Assembly: GCA_947069175.1 (NCBI GenBank)
Contig: CAMTDV010001633.1
Location: forward strand, 58,324,102 to 58,388,101
Reading direction: 5' to 3'
Length of the DNA: 64,000 nt
From: Scalesia atractyloides
Lineage: Eukaryota > Streptophyta > Magnoliopsida > Asterales > Asteraceae
The position numbers and the translations under genes are program-made. Shown piece by piece: positions 45,326-56,864 of this stretch; within the stretch, counting starts at the first letter, position 1; the number at the start of each line of letters is the position of its first letter. The notes under the pieces were generated by a model, which had not been told where the DNA came from, ran no database searches, and saw only the letters and a program-made list of their open reading frames with translations.

Positions 45326-47215
45326 TTAAGTAGTAGTAGGAAAAAGATGCGGGTATTTTTCGCGCATTGAGTCTTCACGTTCCCAAGTAAACTCAGGTCC
45401 CCGTTTCGACTCCCAGCGTACCCTAACAATTGGAATGCGACTTCGTCGTAGACGTTTTTCTCCGAAGTCCATGATCTCTACTGGTCTTTCAATAAAATGC
45501 ATAGATTCATCAATCTGAATATCTTCCAGAGGAATATGGAGGTTCTCATCAGCGAGGCACTTCTTCAAGTTTGATACGTGGAATGTGGGATGAATCCTGT
45601 TGAGTTCTTTTGGTAGATCAAGCTTGTATGCTACAGGTCCTACTCTTTCGAGTATCTTGAAAGGTCCTACGTAGCGTGGTGCTAGCTTGCCTTTTTGACC
45701 AAAACGAACTACTCCCTTCCACGGTGATACTTTTAAAAGTACATGATCACCAATGTTAAACTTCAAAGGCTTCCGTCATTTATCTTCATAACTCTTTTGA
45801 CGACTTTGAGCCGCTAGAAGATTGTTTCGAATTTGATGGATCTTGTCTGTCGTTTCTTGAATCAATTCTGGACCGGTGATTTGAGCTTCCCCAATTTCGT
45901 GCCAACATACTGGAGATCGGCACTTACGACCATATAAAGCTTCAAAAGGTGCCATGCCAATGCTTGAATGATAGCTGTTGTTGTACGAAAATTCAACCAA
46001 TGGAAGATGAGCGTCCCAATTTCCCTGAAGTCTATGACACATGCTCGAAGCATATCTTCAAGAGTTTGAATGGTGCGTTCAGATTGTCCATCAGTTTGAG
46101 GATGATAAGCGGTACTGAGATCTAATCGCGTACCCAAAGCGGTTTGTACAGCTTGCCATGTTCGTGAAGTGAAACGACCATCACGATCTGAAATAATGCT
46201 TAACGGTACACCATGTCGGCTTACGATTTCGCTGATATAAATACGAGCTAGCTTTTCGTTCTTGAAATCTTCGCGGATAGGAATAAAGTGAGCTGATTTT
46301 GTAAGACGATCAATGATTACCCATATAGTGTCATACCCACCAGAAGTGCGAGGTAACCCGGTAATGAAATCCATGGTTATGTTTTCCCACTTCCATACAG
46401 GTATTTCAGGTTGGACCAGAAGTCCTGAGGGTCTTTGGTGTTCAGCTTTCACCTTGGAACATGTAAGGCACTTGGAAACAAAAACAGCAATATCCTTCTT
46501 CATTCCAGGCCACCAATAGGTGTATCGAAGGTCTTGATACATCTTATCGGCTCCTGGGTGTATAGAGTATCGTGTTTTGTGAGCCTCATTCATAAGAAAT
46601 TCACGAAGGTTCTTGTGGTCTGGAATCCATATGCGATCCAGATAGTACAGAATACCGTCAGATTTAGTTTCAATTTTAAGTTCAGCTCCACAGGACAGCT
46701 CCTTTCGTACATCATCCTCCGTTACAGAAACATGCTGGGCTTCTCGAATTTGATCTTTAATGTCAGTTATGATTTGCGAACATAGAAGATTAATGGAGTT
46801 CGCATAACCCTTTCGACTGAGTGCATCAGCCACCACATTTGCCTTGCCAGGGTGGTACCGAATTTCACAGTCGTAGTCATTTAGAAGTTCGACCCATCTT
46901 CGTTGCCTCATGTTTAACTCCTTTTGATTAAAGATATGTTGAAGACTCTTGTGGTCAGTGTATATTTCACACTTAGTACCGTAGAGATAATGTCTCAATA
47001 TCTTAAGAGCGAACACAACGGCTCCAAGTTCTAGGTCATGGGTGGTGTAGTTCTTCTCATGAGTCTTGAGTTGTCTCGAAGCATAAGCTATAACCTTTCC
47101 TCTTTGCATTAGAACACAGCCTAGTCCTTGCCCTGACGCGCCGCAATAAACCACGAAGTCATCACAACCTTCAGGCAGAGTGAGGATTGGTGCATCACAA
47201 AGTTTTTTGTTTAAG
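45326..47215 (-). pseudogene. Gypsy-4 RNase H, integrase and chromodomain-like tail
   Basis: RNase H begins in VVYCGASGQGLGCVLMQ and includes TDHKSLQHIF and DALSRK. The integrase zinc domain is HPGADKMY...CLTCSKVKAEH. The core includes WENITMDFITGLPR, VIIDRLTKSAHFIP, IISDRDGRFTS and HPQTDGQSERT. A frameshift at about 46,025 (near DF..NWD) precedes FSYNNSYHSS and YGRKCRSP, and a TGA at 45776-45778 precedes the GPFKILERVGPVAYKL tail. The end (RRSRIPIVRVRWESKRGPEF TWE...) is the chromodomain-like targeting module of chromoviruses. An extra A near 47,205 shifts the frame at the RT/RNase H border. Confidence 0.92.
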
Positions 47216-48124
47216 GGTTTGGAAGGCTTCTTCTTGTTTGGGTCCCCATATGAAAGGTTTTCCCTTATGAGTTAAAGCCGTGAGTGGTACAGCAATGCGA
47301 GAGAAGTTTGAAATGAAACGGCGATAATAACTAGCCAAACCAAGGAATGATCTTACTTCAGTTGGTGTACGTGGCGCTTGCCATTCTTGTACCGCTTTGA
47401 TCTTTGAAGGGTCGACATGTATTCCCTTGTCATTGACTACATGTCCAAGGAATTGTACCTCTTTTAACCAGAATTCGCATTTGCAGAATTTGGCGTAAAG
47501 CTTTTCATTCCCTAGGAGTGTAAGGATGAGTCGAAGATGCCGTTCATGATCATACTTAGACTTTGAATAAATGAGGATGTCGTCGATGAAGACTATAACA
47601 AAACGATCGAGATAAGGTATGCAGACTCTATTCATTAGATCCATGAAGACAGCTGGAGCGTTGGTTAAACCAAATGGCATGACCATGAATTCATAATAAC
47701 CATAACGAGTTCGGAAAGCGGTCTTTGGGACGTCTTCTTCATGTACTCTAAGTTGATGATAACCAGATCGAAGGTCGATTTTAGAAAAAAAGCTGGCGCC
47801 TTGAAGTTGGTCAAGAAGATCATCAATGCGAGGTAATGGATAGCGATTCTTGATTGTTAACTTGTTGAGTTCTCTGTAGTCGATGCACATGCGAAACGAT
47901 CCATCTTTCTTCTTCACAAAAAGGACAGGTGCACCCCAAGGCGAGGAGCTAGGACGTATGAATCCTTTGTCAGTCAACTCTTGCAATTGACTGGCTAGCT
48001 CTTGCATTTCAGAGGGGGCTAACCTATAAGGAGACTTTGCAACTGGTGTAGCACCAGGTATAAGATCAATGCGAAATTCGACTTCTCTCACAGGAGGAAG
48101 TCCTGAAATGTCGTCAGGAAAAAC
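47195..48124 (-). pseudogene. Gypsy-4 reverse transcriptase
   Basis: The full palm/fingers set is visible: YRLAPSEMQEL, FIRPSSSPWGAPVLFVKKKD, CIDYRELNKLTIKNRYPLP, FSKIDLRSGYHQ, MPFGLTNAPAVF, the catalytic FIDDILIYSK (about 47,560-47,590), FLGHVV and FLGLASYYRRFI. It is uninterrupted over this stretch. It is separated from the protease by a TAA at 48125-48127, where relatives have Glu in FPEVFP. Confidence 0.95.
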
Positions 48125-48600
48125 TTACGGGAAATCTTTTACTACTGGGATGTCTTCAAGTTTCTTCTCCATAGTTCCCTTTTTAACGACATGGGTTAAG
48201 AATGCGACATAATTCTTGCGAAGATATTTTCGAGCTTGAAGACAGGACATTAATCTGAGCCCTTTCGATGAGGTTTCTCCAAAGATTCGTAGAGTCTGAC
48301 CGTTTGTAAGAGGAATGCGTATAAACTTTTCGCGGCATACAACTTCAGCCTGATGTTGGCTGAGCCAGTCCATACCAATTATAATGTCAAAGCTTCCCAA
48401 CTTCATAGGAATAATGTCAACTGGAAAATCGTGGTCGTTTAAGGTGAGAGTACAGTTACGTATAATAGAGTTTAATGAGACCGGTTTCCCGTCAGCAACT
48501 TCTACTGTTATGGATTCCATGAGCTTATCACGATTTTGGTTTAGGATGGGTTCAAACTCTAAAGACACAAACTTTTATCCGCCAGTATCAAACAACATGG
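48125..48600 (-). pseudogene. Gypsy-4 aspartic protease
   Basis: The active-site loop MLFDTG lies at the end of the gag frame. A TAA at 48575-48577 directly after DTGG interrupts it, with the local sequence altered against the usual DTGA.KSFVS pattern. The same frame continues through DIIPMKLGSFDIIIGMDWL, typical of chromovirus proteases. Confidence 0.88.
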
Positions 48601-49990
48601 ACGCATAACTACCGTTGATAAGAAACGTACCGTTAACCACATTGCTGTCAGCTCTAGCCTGATTAGCGTTGATGTTGAAAGCTCTTCCTCTTGCAGGTGG
48701 AGGAGCTTGGTTAGCTTGATTCACCGGATTGGCTTGGGCTTGAGCATGAATAATGTTCACCAACCGTGGACAAGTGTTTCTAAAGTGGCTTGGGTCTCCA
48801 CAGTTGTAGCAAGCCCGCATAAGTTGTACCATGGGATAGTTGGGTTGATAATATGATTGGGCTAAATGTTGGGTAGGTGGTAGTAGTAGGGGTTGTTGGG
48901 CTGGACCCATTATTTGTTGGTGGGTTTGGGTTGAAAGCTGGTGGCGGTTCGTTCGCTGAGGTATGCGACAAGTTTGAACAGTATGACCTGCGCGACCACA
49001 GCCGGTGCAATGTTGGCAGGGATGATCAGGAAAGTAGTGGTATTGGCAACGGTTGCATTTTGGTAATGGGCCAGAGTATGGCCTTTTGTATGGTGCAGGT
49101 GAAGGGGCAACTTGGGTAATGGGTGCAGCAGGGATAGGGAAATTTGTTTGTGTGACAGCGAAGTTTCTGGCGTTACGTTTCCTCTTGTTAGCAAACTTGG
49201 AAGAGGAGGTGGAATGGTTTGAAGTTTGGCCCTCAACGGGGGCTTTCTTTTTCTCCTCTTTAAACTTACCGTTGCGAATTTGATTCTCGGTCAGTTCAGT
49301 AGCTAGTTCCATAGCAGGTTCAAGTGTTGCGGGTGAAGTGCTGAGAACTGAATCTTGAATTTTCGAGGGAAGACCTCGAATATAATGCTCGATTAAGCGG
49401 TAAACCGGGGTGAACAAGTTAGGGACCATTTGGTTCAACTCTAAGAACCTCTTGTTGTAGGAAGTATGATCTCCCTCCTTTTGCTTCAAAGAATGAAATT
49501 CGTCCTCTAACTTTTTAATCTCACTTCTAGGACAGAATCGCCTCGTCATGATTCCCCTTAACTCCTCCCACATTAAGGCCATTGCATCATCAATTGCCCT
49601 CTTACCCTTTTCAGTATTCCACCAGGTAAGAGCTACCCCAAGTAGTCTTCCGGTTGCGTATCGTACCTTGCGATCCTCGGGACAATCGCAGTTGAGGAAA
49701 GTGTTTTCCATTTCCTCAAACCAGTGGAGGAGAGCAGTGACACCTTCGATCCCTTCAAATTTAGGAGGATCGCAATACTTGAAATGTTTATATGAGCATT
49801 TGCTGGTAGGAGGGTTGCCGATGTTCTGGTCTTCTTGCTGAGGAGGATTAGTGGGATTTGTGGCGAGAGCTTGTTGTACTTGAACCACAATGTCAGGAAG
49901 CACCGTGGCCATTTGTTTTGCGATTTGAGTGGCCAAGCGTTCGTGAGACCTTCCTAATCTTTTACCCCCTCGTTGTTGTCTAGCCGACAT
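48575..49990 (-). CDS. Gypsy-4 gag with two zinc knuckles
   Basis: An uninterrupted frame of 471 codons from ATG 49990. The capsid domain is at about residues 75-235 (PPKFEGIEG, LHWFEEMENTF, ALTWWN, FCPRSEIKKLEDEF, FTPVYRLIEHYIRGLP). A basic segment (KFANKRKRNARNF) follows. Two cysteine-histidine knuckles come next, CTGCGRAGHTVQTC and CYNCGDPSHFRNTC, with a CNRCQYHYFPDHPC motif before them. The protease active site is fused at the end (FDTGG). Gag would form the particle and bind element RNA. Confidence 0.93.
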   Translation of the reverse strand: MSARQQRGGKRLGRSHERLATQIAKQMATVLPDIVVQVQQALATNPTNPPQQEDQNIGNPPTSKCSYKHFKYCDPPKFEGIEGVTALLHWFEEMENTFLNCDCPEDRKVRYATGRLLGVALTWWNTEKGKRAIDDAMALMWEELRGIMTRRFCPRSEIKKLEDEFHSLKQKEGDHTSYNKRFLELNQMVPNLFTPVYRLIEHYIRGLPSKIQDSVLSTSPATLEPAMELATELTENQIRNGKFKEEKKKAPVEGQTSNHSTSSSKFANKRKRNARNFAVTQTNFPIPAAPITQVAPSPAPYKRPYSGPLPKCNRCQYHYFPDHPCQHCTGCGRAGHTVQTCRIPQRTNRHQLSTQTHQQIMGPAQQPLLLPPTQHLAQSYYQPNYPMVQLMRACYNCGDPSHFRNTCPRLVNIIHAQAQANPVNQANQAPPPARGRAFNINANQARADSNVVNGTFLINGSYASMLFDTGG

Positions 49991-50782
49991 CTACAGGAAC
50001 ATACATAAGAAGATTGTGAGTTTATGGAGTCTTTTTAGGTGTCATGTGTCTTAAAGAAAATGAAAATAACGTAAATATCAATAATGCAACTACATCCATA
50101 GGATGTCTTGGGTTTGCTCATGTTGGGCCTCAAATGTCCCCCATACCTTCACCCGTATAGTCATGTGGGCCCCATGACTATTGGCTTGGTAGGATTAACA
50201 TTAGTATTGGCGATTTAACACTCGCATCGCCCGAATGAAAACCACAAAATATGTTTACGAGATGTATGGTCGGAATGTGTCCAGGTGTAGACACAATGAC
50301 AACTCAAAGTGGGGTTAGCTCACACGACGTTTGGTATAGCATGCTTTGGCCTAATAGGTACTTCTTACTCTCATCGTTAGTCCCCAGGTAGGCAAACTGG
50401 TCCTTTCTTTTGGCTTTATACGAATGCCAGCCTAGACAGGACGTTCCGACTACCGGTACTTGTACCCTTCCAGTTACTACATGCCCGTCATGAGAACTCA
50501 CTTTGATGTGATTTGAAAATACAAAAATCATTGTAAAAACAATCATGAAAATGATGTGATGTGTGCTTTCATTGATATGATATGTTATGAGAATATGATT
50601 CATGATAGGCATTATATACTAATATGTACTTATGAACATGCTTGCATAATATTGAATGTGACATTAAACATAAAACATATAAACATCATGAATTTTGCAT
50701 GTAATACACAAAATTCCTAAAAATTTCTAATCAACTATAGTATAGGCTCTAAGGGTCTAATAACCTATCCTATATCCCTATA
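49991..50782 (-). other. Gypsy-4 untranslated leader
   Basis: About 790 bases between the primer site and gag. No coding domain is seen; the ORF at 50304-50612 is not accepted. A leader of this kind would hold the packaging signal, which I cannot place. Confidence 0.6.
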
Positions 50783-50800
50783 GTCATGGCTCTGATACCA
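50783..50800 (-). promoter_or_regulatory. Gypsy-4 primer-binding site (initiator tRNA-Met)
   Basis: TGGTATCAGAGCCATGAC on the minus strand, three bases inside the 5' LTR. Confidence 0.9.
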
Positions 50801-50803
50801 ATC

Positions 50804-53436
50804 TGTCACACCCCGACCCGCAGCGGAATAAAAGTCGGGGCATAATTGGGTTATCACCAAAGCTCATGATATTTACTAATATGTTTCATATTTATTAAAG
50901 TCAAAATTACATTCTCAATAATCCAAACATGTCCATACAATACAAAGAAAATTAACCAACTAAACAATCCAAGCTCTAAACCAGTTTATTCTTCTAAGCC
51001 AATCCTATGTGTTTCTTGCTGCAGCTGGTTCACCTGTATCATGTGTAAAAATGGGGGTTTTTGGGTCAACATAAGTTGGCGAGTGAACCTTATTAGATAA
51101 ACATTTATTATTGATTTCTTGTTATTTTTATCAAGGAAAAGTTGTGCAATAGTCATAAGTGAGCAAATGTAAATAAATCAAACAGTAGCAAAAACAACCA
51201 CAAACTATAACATACAATAACATATGAACTTGCATGAATGTATAACATGAATGAAACTGTATATGTTGGTAACGTCACGTTCACGCTCATAATGTAATGG
51301 GGAACGGATGGCCTATGATGAATGTCTGTGCGATCAAGGCTCAATCAAATGGAGCCGATCGTATGTTGGCACGCCAGGTTCACGCTCATAATGTAATGGG
51401 GAACTGCTCAACGCTCATAATGTAATGGGGAGCGGCAGCCTATGAAATTGCGTGTACTGAAAATAATAAATAAAATCTAAACAATAACCACACAACAGTT
51501 GATACAAGCTGAATACACATTTGTTCATAATATGATGTATGCATAATGATTTAAATATTATAAATGGTAAGACACATGATACACCCCAAAAACGTGACTA
51601 AAACGGGGAATTTGTAGAGATTCACTCACATTGGGTGCGTTCGGTTGGAGATGATGAGATGTGCACGAGTTGGAAGAATTGAACAACAAGGATTGACTAA
51701 CCTAAATAATAACGGAAGATATAGTAAATGAGTGGATTTTATTAATAATTTTAATAGGATTTTTTTAGATATATTTTTGTGAGTTTAAGGCTATTTCCTA
51801 TCTTTAAAAACATTATTTTTAAGTATTTTTAATTGATTTTTAAATTAAATTAAATAAATAAAAATATAAAAATATGTTGACTTTTGCGTTCACCGTTGAC
51901 CATAAGCGTTGACTGTTTGACCGGTTTTATTGTGTGTATGTATGCGCCGGGCGGGACTCGAACCCGAGACCTCCCGATCGCGTGCACGCAGCTCTACCAA
52001 CTGAGCTACGTGTCTAACCCGAAATAATCTTGTTTTAATTATATTTATATACTAACTCAGTTTATTCAGAATTCTTTTATTTTCAAAAAATATTTTAAAT
52101 CATCGAACCGGTGCCGTCAACAGGTCTCGAACCCGGGACCTGTGATTTATCGTTACACACTGTGTGTCTAACTTGGTTAATATACGGATTTTTATTATAC
52201 TTAACATCTACCGTGAGTTAATCCGGTTTAGTTAGAAAAATAAAACATTTTTATTACAGAGCATACGTGTGTCAAGGATCGAACTCGCGGCGTGTGATAT
52301 GTATATGCACACAGTCCACCGCTGGACTGTGTGTCTAACCCGAGATAATATCCAGATTTTATTAAACTTATAATCAACCTATCTTCGTCTTCTTCGTTAC
52401 AGAATTACAGCCCACGATTACCCTATTGTTTCTTGTTTAATTCGATTGACAAACATTCAACAGACTAATATGAACTGCAGAGACGATTTTTAGAAGTAAA
52501 CATACCGGAGAACGATTTATCTCAGAATTCCGGCAAGTCGTCGGCTCTGTTTTTACGGATTTCAACTGAGCGAATAAATTAACAGTTTTGGTTAGCTAAT
52601 TGAGGAATTGAAGTACTAAACAAGAGTTATCAGAAGGTTTGAATGTCTATACCGTTTTACAGCGGAAGATAAGAATTTTCAGAAGTTTTCCGGCGAGAGG
52701 GAATTATCCGATATCGACGTCTGAAATTGATTCCGATTGAAGGGTTTGAGTTAGCAATAGCTTAACAACTGATAGATAAAGAAAGAATTGAGAGACTTAC
52801 TGATTTGATGGAAAACACGGTTTTTCGGCAAAAGTCCGGCGAGTTCAAATAGCTTCTCCGGCGAACTGAAAGTTGTGCGAAATTGCAATTGAAGGTTTGC
52901 AGAATGTGTTTGAGTCACGAGAAGGGACAATGATTAAAGTAATTCAGGAATTGCAGACTTTTCAGTTAATAAAACCGATCCCACATGAATTCAAGTCCAT
53001 TCAAAACAAAATTGATTGGAGATGTCGGTGTAGCGGTTATAATCGGTAAACCGCGAGTAATCAAACGTCTTTGGACGTTTAGTGACCGATTTCGGTTACA
53101 GTTGGCGTAACCAGCTTGATTTACGATTGACTATAAAATTTATTTGTTTCCTAGAGTTGACAGAAAACAACAAGTGGCGGAGTGGTTATGTGTGTGTGTG
53201 ATAAGTCTTTGGAGTTCTTTCCGGATGACCCGGGTTTGAGTCCCGGCAGCCTAATTTTCTTTTTAATTATTTTATTTTTACTTTTTATCAAATATAACTT
53301 TTATATTCTAGTTTGTTTATTAATTATGCATCATTAAAAATTAAAATGGACATAAATACGCAACGAAACATTTATAACTTGATATTCGATTACAAACGGA
53401 GCGGGTTTGGAAAACCCGTTTTTGACAAATGTTACA
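50804..53436 (-). repeat. Gypsy-4 5' LTR
   Basis: Right-hand copy of the LTR pair, nearly identical to 42650-45291. As the 5' LTR on the minus strand it would carry the promoter. It repeats all four tRNA-like modules. Confidence 0.93.
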
Positions 53437-53441
53437 GCAGC

Positions 53442-54691
53442 AATTGTACGAAGCTCAACAATGTGTTCTTCAGCTTCAGTTAGGAGTTTTCCATGGAGGG
53501 CTTCAATTTGGGCGATTTTCTGCAAAAAAAAAAACAAAGTTTTCAGGATCGGTAATCCTCAAGGTTGAAGTGGAATTCAAGAATAGTTGATCCTTACCTC
53601 TGCAATTAAGTCGGAGATTTGTTGCTTGATCTGGGAAGCATCTTCGGTTGGCTCGCTTGGTTTCTTCCTTTTGTTCCGGATCTGGCCCTGGAAGCCATGG
53701 TCCTTGCCGCTGGCTGACTTTGGCATGAGGCCAGTTCAGCCTTGATAGAGCGGGGGGAGATGATGCTTTGGAGTTCTCCAAGATCAAACTTGGTGGCAGA
53801 CTTGGATGTAGACTTGGCAGTGCCTATGCAAATCAAACTCAGATAAGTATTTATAATTTATCTATTTTGTTGAGTATTTTCATACATTTATATACGAATA
53901 CTTACTTGACATCGTGACAGAGGTAGAGGTATTTTCTTCTAAATCCTTAATCTTGGGGTAGAAGGTCCTCACTGATGAATCTAGTGCCCAAAAGGCAGCA
54001 ACTCTTGCAGGGGTAGCAGGTAAATCCCTCAAAGCGGTGTAGCTAGTCACTGCATGCACAAGAAAATAGGATCAGTTATCCTTAGTACAAGAGAAAGAAA
54101 AATACCCTAAGTCCTACCCTTCAAGTTCCACTTTTTAGGAAGATACTCTCCCTGAGGAATGGAGTCCCTTCTCACAAAAAAGAACTGATTTTTCCAGTGT
54201 GCATCATTCTTGGTAATCTTGAGCAATGGATGATTTTTGGACTTGGATTTAAAAAGGTATCGGTGAGACCCGTGAGTCACAAGACTGTACAGGTTGGGGA
54301 GTTCGAAGATACCAAAGCTTAAACCCTCATTCTTAATCAGTTGTTCCAGAGTATATAATACCCTCCACAACATAGGCATTGCCTGGTTATAGCACATGCC
54401 AGTTTGGGTAAAAAAAAGTTTAGGTGAATACCGGAAAAGGATAAGAATATCCAATCTGGAATGGGGCAACAAGAAAACAAATCCAGTAGTCTGATTCACA
54501 ATCACTTTTATGTGATGAATCAAAAGCTCTGAAAACGGTTCCCTCCGGGAAACAAGGGCGAATTTGGTCGATTTCAGGATCGGAGAAACAACAGAGCTCA
54601 TCTGAAGGGTTTTTAAGAAGGTTTTGGCTCTGGGGCTGTGATCTTGCTTTTGATCTTTGAGAGGGGAGGATTGGGTTGCCATTCTTCCCAT
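53442..54691 (-). pseudogene. Gypsy-2 antisense gene, N-terminal exons
   Basis: Four exons are visible: 54691-54118, 54049-53906, 53823-53598 and 53519 to 53442, with GT-AG sites in phase except one frameshift near 53,680. Exon 1 begins MGRMATQSS and carries the 'putative gypsy type transposon' domain (LFKSKSKNHP, NDAHWKNQFFFVRRD). Exon 4 is coiled coil (IAQIEALHGKLLTEAEEH) and is cut by Gypsy-4; it resumes at 42,649. Together with Gypsy-1 this shows a conserved, spliced antisense gene in Tat elements. Confidence 0.8.
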
Positions 54692-54970
54692 GAATTAAAA
54701 GATGAGAATGATGAAGAAGCAAAGGATTGAAGAAGAGAGAAAAGAGGATACCTGTTGATGCTCCGATTATGCTTTAAATGGCAGAGATCAGATTTTGAAT
54801 AAGAAATTTGATCTCTATCCCTATCCTATATATAATGATGGTTTGTTGCAGGTGGTCGAATCAAATGACGTCACCATCTTAACGGTTACATCGACAAGTA
54901 ACAACTAGTCCGAATTTAATGAAACATGACTTATTTGGTTTGTATCCAACCAGTCATGTTTGGGGGCAAT
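54692..54970. promoter_or_regulatory. Promoter side of the Gypsy-2 antisense gene, and sense polypurine tract
   Basis: A minus-strand TATATATAGGATAGGG at about 54,818-54,833 lies upstream of the antisense start and could be its TATA region. GTTTGGGGGCAAT at 54958-54970 is the sense-strand polypurine tract before the 3' LTR. Confidence 0.5.
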
Positions 54971-55610
54971 TGTTGGGGATAGAATTTTAGTGCTAATCGA
55001 TAATGTATCCTTTATTGAACCTGGATCATGGATCCTCAAGTTATTGTGCAGGAAGGCTAAGGATCACTGATTCTCATTATTATTCTAATTAACTAACAAT
55101 TGTTTCCAGTATATTATGGTCTTGTTTTGTAGGTACATTTCGAAGAGGGCCTATTATAACCAGGAATTAAGGGGTATGGTCTTATTCCAGCACGTGTAGG
55201 GAGTTCGTGACCGTTGATAGCGAACGTGGGATATTGCCATAATTTTCGGATAGTAAGTTAAGGATAATTTTTAGCTGGTTATTAGGGGTATTGAGCTTGA
55301 TAGAAAGACACTGGCACATTTCTGATAACACACAACACCACACATTTACTCTCGAAACACTCTTATGTTTCTCTGGAGAACAGTAACACTAGAAATGATT
55401 GTAACAAGCTCAATATTTCCGAAGTTGTAATTGTTCTTATCTAATATAGTTGATAGTGATAGTTTTCACTATCCGAGGTTTTTTATGTCGATGATCATTC
55501 ATTGATCAAGGGTTTTTTCCTCGTATAAATCTCGGTTCTTCGTTGATTACATTCATATCTTGTCCATACATTTGTTTGATACACAAGCACTCAACCTCAC
55601 ATTGAAAGTT
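54971..55610 (+). repeat. Gypsy-2 3' LTR, right end missing
   Basis: It matches the 5' LTR from its first base (TGTTGGGG) to CATTGAAAGTT, then stops about 30 bases short. The next base begins a copy of MULE-derived sequence, so the LTR was cut at a recombination junction. Confidence 0.88.
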
Positions 55611-56864
55611 TAGATTTAACCAAAAAATCTAACTGGGTTTGGCCCAAAGGACATAACGTGCAAGATTTTAGAAGGTTAAGGACACCGCTTGTAAACTTTT
55701 GGAAAAAAGGACAGCGCCTGCAATTGGGTGTAAACATAAAGGACAAAACTTGTAATTTACTCTTATTACTTTTATACTTTTTTTTATTCAACTCATTGTT
55801 TTTTTACACATATATATAGCTAACTTATTATAATTTTTTTTAATTTTTATGATCAAACCATGTTAAACAAATTGAAATTTTTGAGAAATACGTCTCATAC
55901 TGGTTTTTAGATAATGTTTCATTTACAATTTTGTATGCGTACATGATTATCAAGTTAATACTCTTGCATTTTAAATTATCAACTTGTTTTTTCAAAAGTC
56001 ACGAACAACAATTTTTTTCATTTCGTTAATAAAATAACATGGACACATGTTTCGTGAACGTTTGTTTACGTTCGTTCATTTGAATTTTTTTAAGTTGGTT
56101 CAGTTACCTTTATTTATGTTCGCTTGTTTATTTTAACTTATTTTCATTGGTTTGCTTATATTTAAATTCGTTCGTTTACGTTTCTCTATGTAAATGATTA
56201 TTTTTTTAGTTATAGTACAGTTTCGTATAGTTTTATAAGTTTGAAATATTACCCACTATTGTCTAATCTACTTTTATTATTTTTTTCCTAATAGACTGAT
56301 GTTCATGCTTGATATTACCATTATCTTCGTGCTTATTTATAATCCTGAAATTACAGGAAAATACTTTATATTAAAATTATATATCGTACACAAATATAAA
56401 GGGATAAAAAAGAGAAGCATTTAAAAAAAAGAAAAACATTTAAAAAAATACTTAAAATAAGTCAGATAATAAATAAAATAAAAAGTATAATGAGTTGTTT
56501 GGTTAAAAACGTGTTATTGAATTAAAAAATAAAAGAAAAAATACAATATATTAGTTTACAATAAAAAAACTGAAACACTCATTTTGGTAGATAATTTATT
56601 AAATGATCTACTTTGGAAATATTTTTTCTACCATCACCATTTTGGGAAAAAACTTAAAGAAAACATTCATTTTGGTAAATATTTTTCAAATCATCCATTT
56701 TGGTAAATATTTTTTCCACCACCACCATTTTGGAAAAACACATGTATATTCACTAGGTTATAACCCCGTGTATTACATGGGTTAAGTAAATCAAAAATAA
56801 ATAGTTAATGACGAAGATTGAACAATTATGAAACAATATTTTTAAGACATTTGTATCTTAAAAG
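55611..56864. repeat. Copy B of the region left of Gypsy-2 (MULE right end plus flank)
   Basis: 55,611-55,890 matches 11,108-11,388 (right TIR of the MULE and DNA beyond it), and 55,891-56,864 matches 21,577-22,545. Gypsy-1, which separates the two parts in copy A, is absent here. The junction reads GAGAAATACGTCTCATACTG with a single CGTCT. No gene is present. Confidence 0.92.

Larger units (their letters stand above)
42650..53436 (-). mobile_element. Gypsy-4: Tekay/Del-type chromovirus, nearly complete, minus strand
   Basis: A 10.8-kb element with LTRs of 2,642 and 2,633 bases, TGTAAC...TGTGACA on its own strand, and a perfect 5-base target duplication GCAGC (42645-42649, 53437-53441). Initiator-Met primer site, gag, protease, RT, RNase H, integrase, chromodomain-like tail and polypurine tract are all in order. 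The LTRs differ only at scattered sites and by a 10-base repeat unit (43,045 versus 51,205), so this is the youngest-looking LTR insert. Pol carries a few stops and two frameshifts. Confidence 0.95.
22546..55610 (+). mobile_element. Gypsy-2: Ty3/gypsy LTR retrotransposon, Tat lineage, split by three insertions
   Basis: Gypsy-2's own sequence (about 10 kb) lies at 22546-27874, 39727-40930, 41396-42649 and 53442-55610. It follows the Tat plan: LTR, gag, protease, RT, RNase H, second RNase H, integrase, antisense gene, LTR. The interruptions are LARD-3 in the second RNase H, a hAT-like MITE in the integrase tail and Gypsy-4 in the antisense gene. Each joins in sense when the insert is removed. 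It is a different subfamily from Gypsy-1 by LTR sequence and is heavily mutated. Confidence 0.92.
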
